From Ancylobacter oerskovii (GTDB lineage: Bacteria; Pseudomonadota; Alphaproteobacteria; Rhizobiales; Xanthobacteraceae), in assembly GCF_018390555.1 (NCBI RefSeq), contig NZ_JAHBGB010000002.1, forward strand, positions 310,001-374,000: a DNA stretch of 64,000 bases. Direction: 5' to 3'. Below, piece by piece: positions 17,122-25,816 of this stretch. The translations under genes and the position numbers were made by a program. The notes beneath the pieces are model-generated. The model was not told where the DNA came from. It was given only the letters and a program-made list of their open reading frames with translations, and did not search any database. Positions within the stretch are counted from its first letter, which is position 1; every line of letters begins with the position of its first letter.

Positions 17122-18837
17122 ATGCCGCGCAAACCGTCCAACATCGTCTACGCCGCCGACGACAAGATGCCGCTCGGCACGCTGCTGGTCCTCGGCGTGC
17201 AGCACGCGACGCTCGCCCTGCTCTTCGTGGTCTATCCGCTGGTCGCCGCCACCGAGGCCGGCCTGTCGTTCACCGACACGCAGATCCTGATCACCAGCTG
17301 CATCATCTTCATGGGGGTGGCGACCATCCTCGAATGCCTGCCGCGCTCGAAATCCGGCGCCGGCATGCTGCTGGTGCAGATCCCCAATACCGCGCATCTG
17401 CCGCTGGCGGTGCAGGCGCTCTCGGCCGGCGGCACGGCGCTCTATGCGGCGATGAGCCTGATCGCGGCGGTCTCGCAGTTCTCGCTCACCCGGTTCCAGA
17501 ACGCGATGCGGGCGATGTTCCCGCCGGAGATCTGCGGCGTCGCCGTGACGATGCTGGGCGTGGCGCTGGCCGCGCCGGCGCTGCGCCGCATGTTCGGCCT
17601 CAGCGCCCATGAGGCGACGACGCTGCTCGACCTGCGCTACCCGCTGGTGAGCTTCACCGCGCTCCTGATCATCATCGTGCTGGCCATCTTCTCGCGCGGC
17701 GCGCTGCGGCTGTTCGCGGTGGCCATCGGCGCCGGCGTCGGCTGGGCGCTGGCCGCCTATGTCGGGGTCGCCCGCGCGCCGGCGGAGCCGGGTCTCGACG
17801 CCCTCGCCTTCATCGACCTGCCGCAGCTCGGCTGGCCCGGCCTCGCCTTCTCCTGGGCCATGCTGCCGGCCGCGGTGCTGACCGGCATCATCTCCGCCGT
17901 CGACATGCTCGGCACGGTGGTGTCGATGCAGCGCATGGACGACGCCGACTGGCGCCGCGCCGACATGGGACAGGCGGCCCGCGCCATCCGCGCCAACACG
18001 CTGAGCGACGCTGGCGCCGCCGTTACCGGCGGCTTCGCCAGCGCCTCCTCCTCGGCGGCCATCGGCGTCGCCTTCGCCACCGGCGCCACCGCCTGGCGCA
18101 TCGGCGTCGTCTCCGGCGTGATGATCCTGCTCGCCGCCTTCTCGCCGAAGCTCATCGGCGCGCTGACGGTGATCCCCGATCCGGTCGTCGGCGCCATCCT
18201 GGTCTACAGCGCGGCGTTCCTGATCGTGGCCGGCATGGAGCTCATCCTGTCCCGCCGGCTGAGCGACCGGCGCATCTTCACCGTCGGCCTGGCGGTGATG
18301 GCCGGGCTGGCGGTGGCGATCCTGCCCGAGCTGGTCCATGCCGCGCCGACCTGGGCGCAGCCGATCCTGGAATCGCCGCTGTCGGTGTCGACGGCGGTGG
18401 CCGTCGCCCTCAACCTGTTCTTCCGCATCGGCATCCGCCAGGAGGCGGCGGTGACGGTGACGACCGACGACAACCCGTTCACCGCCGCCACCGAGTTCCT
18501 GGAGCTCCAGGGCGACGTGTGGGGCGCCCGGCGCGACGTGGTGGCCGCCGCCATCCCGGTGGTGGCGGAGGCGGTGGAGATGCTGCTCGACACCGGCGTC
18601 GCCCCCGGCGAGCTGGAGATGCGGGCGAAGTTCGACGAGATGAATTTCGACGTCGTGCTCGCCTATCGGGGCGAGGCGATCGAGATCCCCACGCTGCGCC
18701 CCTCGCCCGAGGACCTGCTCGGCGACAGCGCGGCGGTGGCGCGCTTCGTCGGCTACATGCTGAGCAAACGCGCCGACAAGCTGGTGATCGGCAAGACCGG
18801 CGACCGCCAGGCGCTCACCCTGCGCTTCGAGCATTGA
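17122..18837 (+). CDS. NCS2-type nucleobase permease with C-terminal GHKL-ATPase-like domain
   Basis: A 571-aa protein. Residues 1-440 form an NCS2 (SLC23, xanthine/uracil) permease with about 14 hydrophobic segments. The segment ISAVDMLGTV has Asp where the family usually has Glu, and SSAAIGVAFATG lacks the canonical Gln-Asn, so the substrate may not be a nucleobase. Residues ~457-571 are soluble and align by eye with the kinase encoded at 19312: NFDVVLAYRGEAIEIP against EVEVVLADDGDAFDPF, and a shared helix and final strand QALTLRF. The N-box Asn and the G1 Asp are gone, so ATP binding is unlikely. STAS and kinase genes follow directly. Start uncertain; an in-frame GTG lies at 17110. Confidence 0.8.
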   Translation: MPRKPSNIVYAADDKMPLGTLLVLGVQHATLALLFVVYPLVAATEAGLSFTDTQILITSCIIFMGVATILECLPRSKSGAGMLLVQIPNTAHLPLAVQALSAGGTALYAAMSLIAAVSQFSLTRFQNAMRAMFPPEICGVAVTMLGVALAAPALRRMFGLSAHEATTLLDLRYPLVSFTALLIIIVLAIFSRGALRLFAVAIGAGVGWALAAYVGVARAPAEPGLDALAFIDLPQLGWPGLAFSWAMLPAAVLTGIISAVDMLGTVVSMQRMDDADWRRADMGQAARAIRANTLSDAGAAVTGGFASASSSAAIGVAFATGATAWRIGVVSGVMILLAAFSPKLIGALTVIPDPVVGAILVYSAAFLIVAGMELILSRRLSDRRIFTVGLAVMAGLAVAILPELVHAAPTWAQPILESPLSVSTAVAVALNLFFRIGIRQEAAVTVTTDDNPFTAATEFLELQGDVWGARRDVVAAAIPVVAEAVEMLLDTGVAPGELEMRAKFDEMNFDVVLAYRGEAIEIPTLRPSPEDLLGDSAAVARFVGYMLSKRADKLVIGKTGDRQALTLRFEH

Positions 18838-18947
18838 GACCGTGCAGCGCCCGCTTGCCGGCGGGCGTCGATGTCGGATAGTTCTGATGCGGTTCGAGGC
18901 GGCCTGTGCCGCCTTGCCCGCCCCCTTGAGCCGGAGCCGTGTCTTCG

Positions 18948-19280
18948 ATGCAGATCGACCGTTTTGTCGAGAAGGATGTGGTGATCACCGCGGTCAGGGG
19001 GCGGCTCGACAGCTCCACCTCGCCGAAGCTCGACGAGTTCATGGCGGTGATCCCCGATGGCAGCAGCGCGCTGCTGCTGGATTTCGCCGAGCTCACCTAT
19101 ATCTCCTCGGCGGGGCTGCGCGTGGTGCTGAAGGCCGCGAAGCTGGCCAAGGGCTCCGGCGTCACCCTCGCCATTTGCGGGCTGATCCCGCCGGTGCACG
19201 AGGTCTTCGACGTCAGCGGCTTCTCGACCCTCATCCCCATCCACCCGACCCGCGACGCCGCGCTGGCCATCCTGGCCTGA
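18948..19280 (+). CDS. STAS domain protein (anti-sigma factor antagonist, RsbV/SpoIIAA-like)
   Basis: A 110-aa single STAS domain. The strand-loop LTYISSAGLRVVL holds the phosphorylatable Ser equivalent to SpoIIAA Ser58, here about Ser54. In known partner-switching circuits the unphosphorylated form binds a GHKL kinase and displaces that kinase's other partner. It is followed after 31 bp by just such a kinase and preceded by the permease with the ATPase-like tail. The ATG at 18948 has CGGAG about 11 nt upstream; a GTG nine bases earlier is too close to it. Confidence 0.9.
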   Translation: MQIDRFVEKDVVITAVRGRLDSSTSPKLDEFMAVIPDGSSALLLDFAELTYISSAGLRVVLKAAKLAKGSGVTLAICGLIPPVHEVFDVSGFSTLIPIHPTRDAALAILA

Positions 19281-19311
19281 GCGTTTCCTCGAGAGCGGCA
19301 GCGGAGAGCCC

Positions 19312-19734
19312 ATGATCATCGCGCAGCTCGATCTCCGCCTCGCGAATGACCTAGCGGAACTCGAGCCGCTGGTGCGGGCGCTGGAGTTCTTCGCCGAGGC
19401 CTCGGCGCTGCCGGAGAAGGTGGCCCATCGCCTCACCCTCGCGGTCGACGAGTTCGTCAACAACGCCGTCGACTACGGCTATGCCGACCGGCGGGCCGGC
19501 GAGATCACCGTGTCGGTCCGCCATCGCGGCGAGGAGGTGGAGGTCGTGCTCGCCGACGACGGCGATGCCTTCGATCCCTTCACCGCCCCGGCGCCGGACC
19601 TCACCAGTTCCATCGAGGAGCGCCGCATCGGCGGCCTCGGCGTGCATCTGGTGCGCACGCTGGCGGCCCGCTTCGCCTATCGGCGCGAGGACGGATGCAA
19701 CGTGGTCACGCTCGCCTTCACCCTCGACGGCTAG
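19312..19734 (+). CDS. Anti-sigma-type serine kinase, HATPase_c_2 (RsbW-like)
   Basis: A 140-aa stand-alone GHKL ATPase. The N-box AVDEFVNNAVDYGY (Glu47, Asn50/51), G1 box ADDGDAFDP and G2 box GGLGVHL are all intact, so it should bind ATP and phosphorylate the STAS protein encoded just upstream. A GGAGA lies 6 nt before the ATG. No sigma factor gene is nearby, so its alternative partner is unknown. The ATPase-like tail of the permease two genes upstream is a candidate (inference). Confidence 0.9.
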   Translation: MIIAQLDLRLANDLAELEPLVRALEFFAEASALPEKVAHRLTLAVDEFVNNAVDYGYADRRAGEITVSVRHRGEEVEVVLADDGDAFDPFTAPAPDLTSSIEERRIGGLGVHLVRTLAARFAYRREDGCNVVTLAFTLDG

Positions 19735-19758
19735 CCAAGCGCGCCGGAGCCGCGGGCG

Positions 19759-19789
19759 TCAGGCGCGGTGGGCATCAGGCGCGGTGGGC
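19759..19789. repeat. Duplicated 15-bp stop-codon region
   Basis: TCAGGCGCGGTGGGC occurs twice with a period of 16 bp. The copy at 19775-19789 holds the last codons and stop of the minus-strand Na/Pi cotransporter gene; the copy at 19759-19773 lies just beyond the stop. A short tandem duplication of the gene end explains it. Confidence 0.8.
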
Positions 19790-21355
19790 CTGACTGAAGC
19801 TGTTCACCACCTGCCGCGCCAGCCAGACGATGCGCTCGAACAGCAATGTCATGCGGAAGAGCGCGTCCTGCTGCAGCGGCGTAAGCGCCTGCTGGGCGGA
19901 CAGCCGCTGGCGCAGTGCCTCCATCACCTGGTCCCGATGGCCGAGCAGGCTGAGCACCAGCTCGGGATCCTCGACACCCAGGCTCTCCCCGTGCTCGGCG
20001 ACGGCCCCCAGCAGGGCGTGGAGGGATTCGATCAGCCGCCGCGCGGTCGGCAGCGCCTGGGCCGGGCCGGCGACCTCGGCGAATTCGCCCAGCGCCTCGT
20101 GCAGCGCCCCGACGCTGCCGGCGGCATCGTCCAGCAGCAGCGCCACCGCGACCTGCCGGCGGCTCATCTGGCCGTCCAGCAGCGTGGCGAGATAGGACCG
20201 GACCGTGCCGGCAAGGGCGATGCCCGCCGCCCGCAACGTCGCCGGCGCGGGGGTCGTCGGATCCGCCTCCTCGCGCACCTTGTCGAGCATCATCGGCAGG
20301 CGGTCGGTCAGCCGGGCCAGTTCGCGCACGGTGAGGTCGAGCGCGGCGGCGGGATCGGACAGGGATTCGCGCAGCAGGAAGGCCGGCTGCGCCAGCGTCT
20401 CCGCCGGGCTGGCCGGCAGATAGCGCTCCAGCAGCCGGCGCGTCGCCGGCTGGGCGAGCCCGGCGAGGAAGGCGCCGCCGATCTGCGCCAGCAGGAAGAT
20501 CACCGCGATCTGCGCCCGGGTGTCGTCATCCGCCGGCAGCAGCACGGCGACGGCATCGGGGAGGACGGCGGCGACGACGCAGAGCACCGCCAGCAGCAGC
20601 GAGCCGGCTCCCTTCTGCACCACCTGGATGGCGAAGATGAGCCGCCCCGCCATGGTCTCGCCGGGCACCATCAGCGCATTGTTGATCATGCCGGCGGCAT
20701 TGGCGCCGGCCACCAGCGGCAAGGCCGAGTTCAGGTCGAGCAGCCCGCCGCCCACCGCGGCGACGGCGATCGCCGCCGCCACCGAGGAGGACTGCGCCGC
20801 CACCGAGAAGGCGAAGCCGATCAGCGCCAGCAGCAGCGGATGCGCGAGCGCGACGGTCCACAAGGGATTGTGCATCAGGCTGTCGCGCACCGGCCCCACC
20901 GCCACCGCGACCAGATGCATGCCGAACAGCAGCAGCCCCGCCCCCAGCGCCGCTTCCACCACATGGCGCATGCGGTCGCCGCGGGCGAGCTTGAAATAGG
21001 TGATGAAGCCGCCGAGGCCGATGACGATCCCCGCCGCCGTCGAGGTGTCGATGGCGACGATCAGCGGCAGCAGCGCGGTGCCGACATTCGCCCAGTTCGG
21101 CGCCCCCAGCGCCGGGCCGGCGGGCAGCACGCCGCCGCGCACGAAGGAGACGATGATCCAGGCTACCGCCGTCGAGCTCTGGGTGACGATGCCGGCGATG
21201 ACGCCGCTGACGGCGCAACTCACCGGGCCGCGCAGCGCGCGGGAAAAGGCGGCGCGGCCGCGGCGGCCGACCAGCGGCACCAGATTGGCGGACAGGGAGC
21301 GCACGCCGATGAAGAACAGGCCGAGGCCGCTGAGCAGCAATGCCAGGGTCGCCAT
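19775..21355 (-). CDS. Na/Pi cotransporter family protein
   Basis: A 526-aa protein of the Na/Pi cotransporter (PF02690, NptA/YjbB-like) family. It has two inverted hydrophobic repeats, each with the Gln-Ser-Ser motif: GIVTQSSTAVAW at about residue 60 and VAAQSSSVAAAIAVA near residue 190. About 200 C-terminal residues are helical and PhoU-like. Such proteins move phosphate with sodium, and several bacterial ones export phosphate. It sits inside a signalling cluster, converging on the RsbW-like kinase gene with the receiver gene upstream on the same strand, suggesting its activity or expression is tied to that circuit. Confidence 0.88.
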   Translation of the reverse strand: MATLALLLSGLGLFFIGVRSLSANLVPLVGRRGRAAFSRALRGPVSCAVSGVIAGIVTQSSTAVAWIIVSFVRGGVLPAGPALGAPNWANVGTALLPLIVAIDTSTAAGIVIGLGGFITYFKLARGDRMRHVVEAALGAGLLLFGMHLVAVAVGPVRDSLMHNPLWTVALAHPLLLALIGFAFSVAAQSSSVAAAIAVAAVGGGLLDLNSALPLVAGANAAGMINNALMVPGETMAGRLIFAIQVVQKGAGSLLLAVLCVVAAVLPDAVAVLLPADDDTRAQIAVIFLLAQIGGAFLAGLAQPATRRLLERYLPASPAETLAQPAFLLRESLSDPAAALDLTVRELARLTDRLPMMLDKVREEADPTTPAPATLRAAGIALAGTVRSYLATLLDGQMSRRQVAVALLLDDAAGSVGALHEALGEFAEVAGPAQALPTARRLIESLHALLGAVAEHGESLGVEDPELVLSLLGHRDQVMEALRQRLSAQQALTPLQQDALFRMTLLFERIVWLARQVVNSFSQAHRA

Positions 21356-21486
21356 GCGGTCAACGACCCCTCAGGAGCAAGCGCGGCATGCCATTCCTCA
21401 TCGATTGCGCGGGACGAGCGCGCCGGGGCGCGCCGCCGCCCCGTGCAAGAGCGGGGCCGATCCGGGCAAGCGCCACGCCGGGCGCA

Positions 21487-21858
21487 TCACCCTTCCTCGC
21501 CGAGCAACGCCCGGATCTTGCCCAGCAGCCGCGGCAGCTCGACCGGCTTGGTATCGAACTCGTCGCAGCCGGCCGCCATCGCCGCCTCGCGGTCCTGTTC
21601 CATCGCATGGGCGGTCAGCGCGATCACCGGTATGGCGGCGGTCTCGGGCGCCGCCTTCACCCGCCGGGTCGCCTCCCAGCCGTCGAGCACCGGCAGGCTC
21701 ATATCCATGAGAATGAGGTCGGGCCGGCGCGAGGTGGCGAGATCCACGCCCTGCTGCCCGTCCACCGCCAGCAGCACCTCGTAGCCGTTGCGCGTGAGGC
21801 GCCGCGAAAGCATGTCGCGGTTCATCTCGTTGTCTTCGACAAGCAGGATCGTCGCCAT
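21487..21858 (-). CDS. Single-domain response regulator (CheY-like)
   Basis: A 123-aa receiver domain alone, with the acidic pocket VEDN at the start, phosphoacceptor Asp52 in LILMDMSLP, the conserved Thr/Ala in ALTAHA and Lys in DTKPVELP. With no output domain it should act by protein contact or as a phosphorelay shuttle, plausibly receiving phosphate from the hybrid kinase whose gene ends 3 bp upstream. Both genes are likely on one transcript. Confidence 0.92.
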   Translation of the reverse strand: MATILLVEDNEMNRDMLSRRLTRNGYEVLLAVDGQQGVDLATSRRPDLILMDMSLPVLDGWEATRRVKAAPETAAIPVIALTAHAMEQDREAAMAAGCDEFDTKPVELPRLLGKIRALLGEEG

Positions 21859-21861
21859 GGC

Positions 21862-24240
21862 CTAGCCCGCCCCGCCCGGCGCGGCCTTGCCGGCCGCGCT
21901 TTTGCCGCCCACGCCCCGGCTGCGCCCGGCGATCGCCGACAGGGCCGCCCCCAGCGTGCCGATCGGCTGCGCGCTCTTGTTGAGGATCAGCAGCGTGTTC
22001 TGCGCCAGATAGCTGCGTTCGCTCTCGGTCAGCTCCTTTGCCGTCAGCACCACGATGGGCAGGTCGGCATAGGCGGAGTTGGCGCGCACCTCGCTGAGGA
22101 AGGCGAAGCCGTCCATCACCGGCATCATCAGGTCGAGCAGCACCAGCGACGGCAGCGGATGGGCACCGAGCCAGACAAGCGCCTCGCGGCCGTTGCCGGC
22201 CTCGGCGGCGTGGAGCCCGCCATCCTCGATGGCCGCCCGCACCATCGCCCGCACGTCCGGGTCGTCGTCCACCACCAGCACCTGTCCCCCCTCCTCGCCG
22301 GGGGTGAATTTGTGGATCAGCCCCAGCAGGCGCTGCCGGTCGATCGGCTTGGTCATGTATTCGGAGGCGCCGAGCGCGTAGCCGAGGTTCCGGTCGTCGA
22401 CGATGGTGAGCATGATCACCGGGATATGCGCCAGCTCCGGCTCGGACTTCATGATGCCCAGCACCGACCAGCCATCGATCTTCGGCATCATCACGTCGAG
22501 CGTGACGATGTCCGGCGGATCCCGGCGCATGATGTCGAGCGCGTCGATGCCGTCGCGCGCATGGCGCAGCACATAGCCCTCCTTGCCGAGGGTGGCCGCC
22601 AGCACTTCGTGGACGGCGGGATCGTCATCGACCACCAGCACGGTGATGGCGCCCGCCTCGACCGGGGCTCCCCCGTCGATCACCGGCGCCTCCGCCGGCG
22701 GGGCCTCGGCCGCCTCGGCCGGCAGCTCGATGGCGAAGACCGACCCCTCGCCGGGCACGCTGCTCACCGTGATGGTGCCGCCCAGCATGGCGACGAAATG
22801 CTTGGTGATGGTGAGGCCCAGCCCGGTGCCGCCGAAATTGCGGGTGGTGGAGGAATCCGCCTGGGTGAAGGCCTGGAACAGCCGGCCGATCTGCTCCTCG
22901 GTCATGCCGATGCCGGTGTCGCGCACCTCGAAGCGCACCGTGCCGACCTCCCCTTCCTGGCGGCGCGTGACGGAAAGGCTCACCTGCCCGCCCTTGGTGA
23001 ATTTGGCGGCGTTGGAGAGCAGGTTGATCAGGCTCTGCTTGAGCTTGGTGACGTCGGTGCGCAGCGAGCCGAGATCGAGCGGGCAGTCGATGACGAAGCG
23101 GTTGCCGTTCTTCTCCATCATCGGGCCGACGATGGTGCGCACCTCGTCCACCGTGCGGTTCAGGAACACCTGCTCCAGATAGACGTCCATGCGCCCCGCC
23201 TCGATCTTCGACAGATCGAGGATGTCGTTGATGAGGCCGAGCAGATGCTTGCCGGCCGCCTGGATCTTGTCGAGGTCGGCCACCATGGCGGTGTCGCCAT
23301 TGTCGGCGGCGTCTTCGCTGAGGATCTCGCTGTAGCCGATGATGGCGTTGAGCGGCGTGCGCAGCTCATGGCTCATATTGGCGAGGAAGGCGGATTTCAC
23401 CTGGCTCGCCGATTCCGCCGCCTCCTTGGCCTCGCGCAGCTGCTGCTCCATCTGCACGCGGTCGGTGATGTCGACGAAGGTGGCGATGATGGCCGGCTCG
23501 CCGCGGAAATCGAGATCGCCATGCGCCACCATGGTCCAGATGGGCGCGCCGTCCGGGCCGGGCAGGATGAATTCGCGCCGCTCGACAGGTGGGCCGGCGA
23601 GAATGTCCCACAGCTCCCGCCCCTTGTCGGGATCGGCGAACATCGCCTCCACCGGACGGCCGGCAAGGGTGGCGGCCTCGCGGCCGATGAGCCGGCTCAT
23701 CCCGCCGTTCAGATGCCGGATCAGGTGGCTGGCACGGTCGATGATGACGAGGCCCACCGGCGCGGCGGCATCCACCGCCCGCAGCTGCTCCTCGTCCTCG
23801 CGCAGCTTCATCTCGGCGAGCTTGCGCTCGGTGATGTCGGTGTAGATGGCGATGAAGCCGCCGCCCGGCACCGGGTCGCGCCGCACCTCGAGGATGGTGC
23901 CGTCGGGGCGGGTGCGCTCGAAGCGGTGGGAATGGTCGAGCTGGGCGAGGCGCCTGGCGAGCACGGCCTCTATGTCGACCTGGTCGCCGAACTCGCCCCG
24001 CGCGCCGAGATAGCGGATGTAGTCCTGGAAGGTGTGGGCGTTGTCGAAGAACTCGTCGGGCATGTCGAGATATTCGCGGAACAGCTGGTTCCAGGTGACG
24101 AGCCGGTAACTGGCATCGTACATGGCGACGCCCTGCGCCATGTTCTCCAGCGTCGCCCGCAGCAGCGTCGCCTCCCGGCCCAGGCCGCCGGGATCATAGG
24201 GGCAGGCATCGCCGTCCTGCTGTGCCGCCTCGCCGTCCAT
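21862..24240 (-). CDS. Hybrid sensor histidine kinase, PAS-PAS-HisKA-HATPase-REC-REC
   Basis: A 792-aa soluble hybrid kinase with no membrane segment. PAS domains cover about residues 22-140 and 150-265. The HisKA box [16 protein letters not shown] puts the phosphoacceptor at His291. The ATPase carries N-box Asn410, G1 DTGIGM near 441 and G2 GTGLGL near 471. Two receivers follow, with Asp582 (VTLDVMMP) and Asp703 (VLLDLMMP). The signal must be cytoplasmic, for example a ligand or redox state sensed by a PAS domain. The receiver gene follows after 3 bp and the receiver-phosphatase gene lies upstream, so phosphate flow among these proteins is likely. Confidence 0.92.
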   Translation of the reverse strand: MDGEAAQQDGDACPYDPGGLGREATLLRATLENMAQGVAMYDASYRLVTWNQLFREYLDMPDEFFDNAHTFQDYIRYLGARGEFGDQVDIEAVLARRLAQLDHSHRFERTRPDGTILEVRRDPVPGGGFIAIYTDITERKLAEMKLREDEEQLRAVDAAAPVGLVIIDRASHLIRHLNGGMSRLIGREAATLAGRPVEAMFADPDKGRELWDILAGPPVERREFILPGPDGAPIWTMVAHGDLDFRGEPAIIATFVDITDRVQMEQQLREAKEAAESASQVKSAFLANMSHELRTPLNAIIGYSEILSEDAADNGDTAMVADLDKIQAAGKHLLGLINDILDLSKIEAGRMDVYLEQVFLNRTVDEVRTIVGPMMEKNGNRFVIDCPLDLGSLRTDVTKLKQSLINLLSNAAKFTKGGQVSLSVTRRQEGEVGTVRFEVRDTGIGMTEEQIGRLFQAFTQADSSTTRNFGGTGLGLTITKHFVAMLGGTITVSSVPGEGSVFAIELPAEAAEAPPAEAPVIDGGAPVEAGAITVLVVDDDPAVHEVLAATLGKEGYVLRHARDGIDALDIMRRDPPDIVTLDVMMPKIDGWSVLGIMKSEPELAHIPVIMLTIVDDRNLGYALGASEYMTKPIDRQRLLGLIHKFTPGEEGGQVLVVDDDPDVRAMVRAAIEDGGLHAAEAGNGREALVWLGAHPLPSLVLLDLMMPVMDGFAFLSEVRANSAYADLPIVVLTAKELTESERSYLAQNTLLILNKSAQPIGTLGAALSAIAGRSRGVGGKSAAGKAAPGGAG

Positions 24241-24297
24241 CTTCCCGTTCCCCCGACCTCTTGCGCGACCAGCAGTAAAGCCCGGCCGCGATTCCGG

Positions 24298-25470
24298 CTA
24301 GATCACATCCACGCTCAGCAGGATGGCCGCCATGTCGTCCGATGGCGGCTCCCCGGCCTCGAAGGCGCGCACCGCCCCGACCAGGCTCTGCAGCACGGCG
24401 CCCGGCCCGGTGCCGGAGGCGGCGAGCAGTTCGCCGACCGGCGCCTCGCCGAACAGCGTCCCCGCCGGATCCTGCGCCTCGGTGAAGCCGTCGGTCACGA
24501 TGAGCAGCCGGTCGCCCGCCGCCAGCTCGGCGCGGTCGGCGCGATAGGCGAAGCCCTCGACGATGCCGAGCGCCGGGCCGCTCCCCCCGGCGAGCCGAAG
24601 GACCGCACCGTCCCGGCGGGCGAGATAGGGCGGCACATGGCCGGCCCGCACATAGGCGAGCGCGCCGGTGGCGAGATCGACGCTGACCAGCGCGAAGGTG
24701 ACGAACATGCAGCCGGCATTGCCGCGCGCCAGCGCCTCGTTGACCAACCCGACCGCCCGCGCCGGATCGGCGAACAGCTCCGGTGCGTCGGGCCGCGCCG
24801 CCAGCGCCCGGAAGAGCGCATGGGTGCGCGCCATCATCAGCGCCGCGCCGGCGCCCTTGTCGGAAACGTCGCCGAGGGCCAGCACCACCCGGTCGTCGTC
24901 GATGAAGAAATAGTCGACGAGATCGCCGCCGACCTCCTTGGCCGGATCCAGCAGCGCCTCGACGGCGATCCGCCGTCCCGCCGCCTCGCCGGCGAAGGGC
25001 GGCGGCACCAGGTCGAGCTGCAGGGTCCGCGCCTCGTTGAGCTCGGCCTGCTTGCGCTTCAGCTCGTCGCGGGTGCGGTCGCGCAGCGCCTTCTTCTCCA
25101 GCGTGGCGAGCACGCGGGCGCGCAGCAGCGTCGGGTTGAACGGCTTGAAGATGAAGTCGTCGGCGCCGAGCTCGATGCAGCGCACCACCGGGTCGAGCTC
25201 GTTGAGCGCGGAAACCACGATCACCGGCAGGTCGTTGAGCCGGCCGTCGCGGCGCAGGGCTTCCAGCACGCCGAAGCCGTCGAGCTCCGGCATCATGATG
25301 TCGAGCAGCACGAGGTCGTAGGGGGTCTTGGCGATGGCCGCCAGCGCCTCATGGCCATTGGCGGCCTCGTCGATGCGGTTCAGCCCCAGCCGGCGCAGGC
25401 GACGAGCCAGAAGATCGCGGTTTTCCGCCACGTCGTCGACCACCAGAATGGTCGCATTCTGGTCCACCAT
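24298..25470 (-). CDS. Response regulator fused to PP2C-type (SpoIIE/RsbU) phosphatase
   Basis: A 390-aa protein. The receiver covers residues 1-125 with phosphoacceptor Asp57 in VLLDIMMP. A coiled-coil linker of ~40 residues (LKRKQAELNEARTLQ) leads to a SpoIIE/PP2C domain at ~165-390 with metal-binding motifs AKEVGGDLVDY, GDVSDKGAGAAL and SDDMAAILL. By analogy with RsbU it should dephosphorylate a phospho-STAS protein when its receiver is phosphorylated; the STAS protein at 18948 is the obvious candidate. The start MVDQNATILVVDD was chosen because upstream in-frame sequence is not protein-like. Confidence 0.92.
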   Translation of the reverse strand: MVDQNATILVVDDVAENRDLLARRLRRLGLNRIDEAANGHEALAAIAKTPYDLVLLDIMMPELDGFGVLEALRRDGRLNDLPVIVVSALNELDPVVRCIELGADDFIFKPFNPTLLRARVLATLEKKALRDRTRDELKRKQAELNEARTLQLDLVPPPFAGEAAGRRIAVEALLDPAKEVGGDLVDYFFIDDDRVVLALGDVSDKGAGAALMMARTHALFRALAARPDAPELFADPARAVGLVNEALARGNAGCMFVTFALVSVDLATGALAYVRAGHVPPYLARRDGAVLRLAGGSGPALGIVEGFAYRADRAELAAGDRLLIVTDGFTEAQDPAGTLFGEAPVGELLAASGTGPGAVLQSLVGAVRAFEAGEPPSDDMAAILLSVDVI

Positions 25471-25623
25471 GACTGCGATACCACCGTACTGCGCTTGAAA
25501 GGAAAAGCGCCGAACGACGCCGGGCGGGACTATCCGCGCAATCGTCCGGCTTCGCAACGGCCTGAATGCGCCGGAACCTGCCCGCCCCTTCCGGCATTCA
25601 CAGGGAGAAGCGGAGGGGCTGCC

Positions 25624-25812
25624 ATGCTGACGATCATCGTGCTGATCCTGATCCTCGTGCTTCTGGGCGGCGGCTATGCCGGCCACCGGGCCTATGGGCT
25701 GCGCGGCCTCATCGGCGTGCTGGTGATCGTGCTGCTGGTGCTCGCGGTGCTCGGCTTCGTCAGCGACGAGGTCGCGGTCGGGCCGGGCGTCGCGCCGATC
25801 ATGCGGGAATAG
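25624..25812 (+). CDS. Small hydrophobic membrane protein (DUF3309-like)
   Basis: A 62-aa protein with two hydrophobic stretches (LTIIVLILILVLLGGG and GVLVIVLLVLAVLGF) separated by a Gly/Tyr/Arg turn, recalling the small DUF3309 membrane proteins common in Rhizobiales. A good GGAGGGG site lies 6-7 nt before the ATG. It is hidden as the 3' end of a very long open frame that runs antisense through the kinase genes, but only this last part has a ribosome binding site and a plausible composition. Function unknown. It converges on the SDR gene with a 4-bp gap. Confidence 0.7.
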   Translation: MLTIIVLILILVLLGGGYAGHRAYGLRGLIGVLVIVLLVLAVLGFVSDEVAVGPGVAPIMRE

Positions 25813-25816
25813 GCCG

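Noticed and set aside
17122-18837. SulP-type transporter with STAS tail
   Set aside because: The membrane part matches NCS2, not SulP, and the tail aligns with the GHKL kinase rather than with the STAS protein encoded next to it.
18949-25470. General stress regulator with its own sigma factor
   Set aside because: No ECF or SigB-like gene, nor an anti-sigma NepR/PhyR pair, is present in the window; the client of the kinase remains unknown.
21340-25812. A 1,490-aa plus-strand open frame
   Set aside because: It is antisense to the receiver, hybrid kinase and phosphatase genes, whose domains are unmistakable. The translation is His/Gln/Arg-rich without domains. Only its last 62 codons look real.
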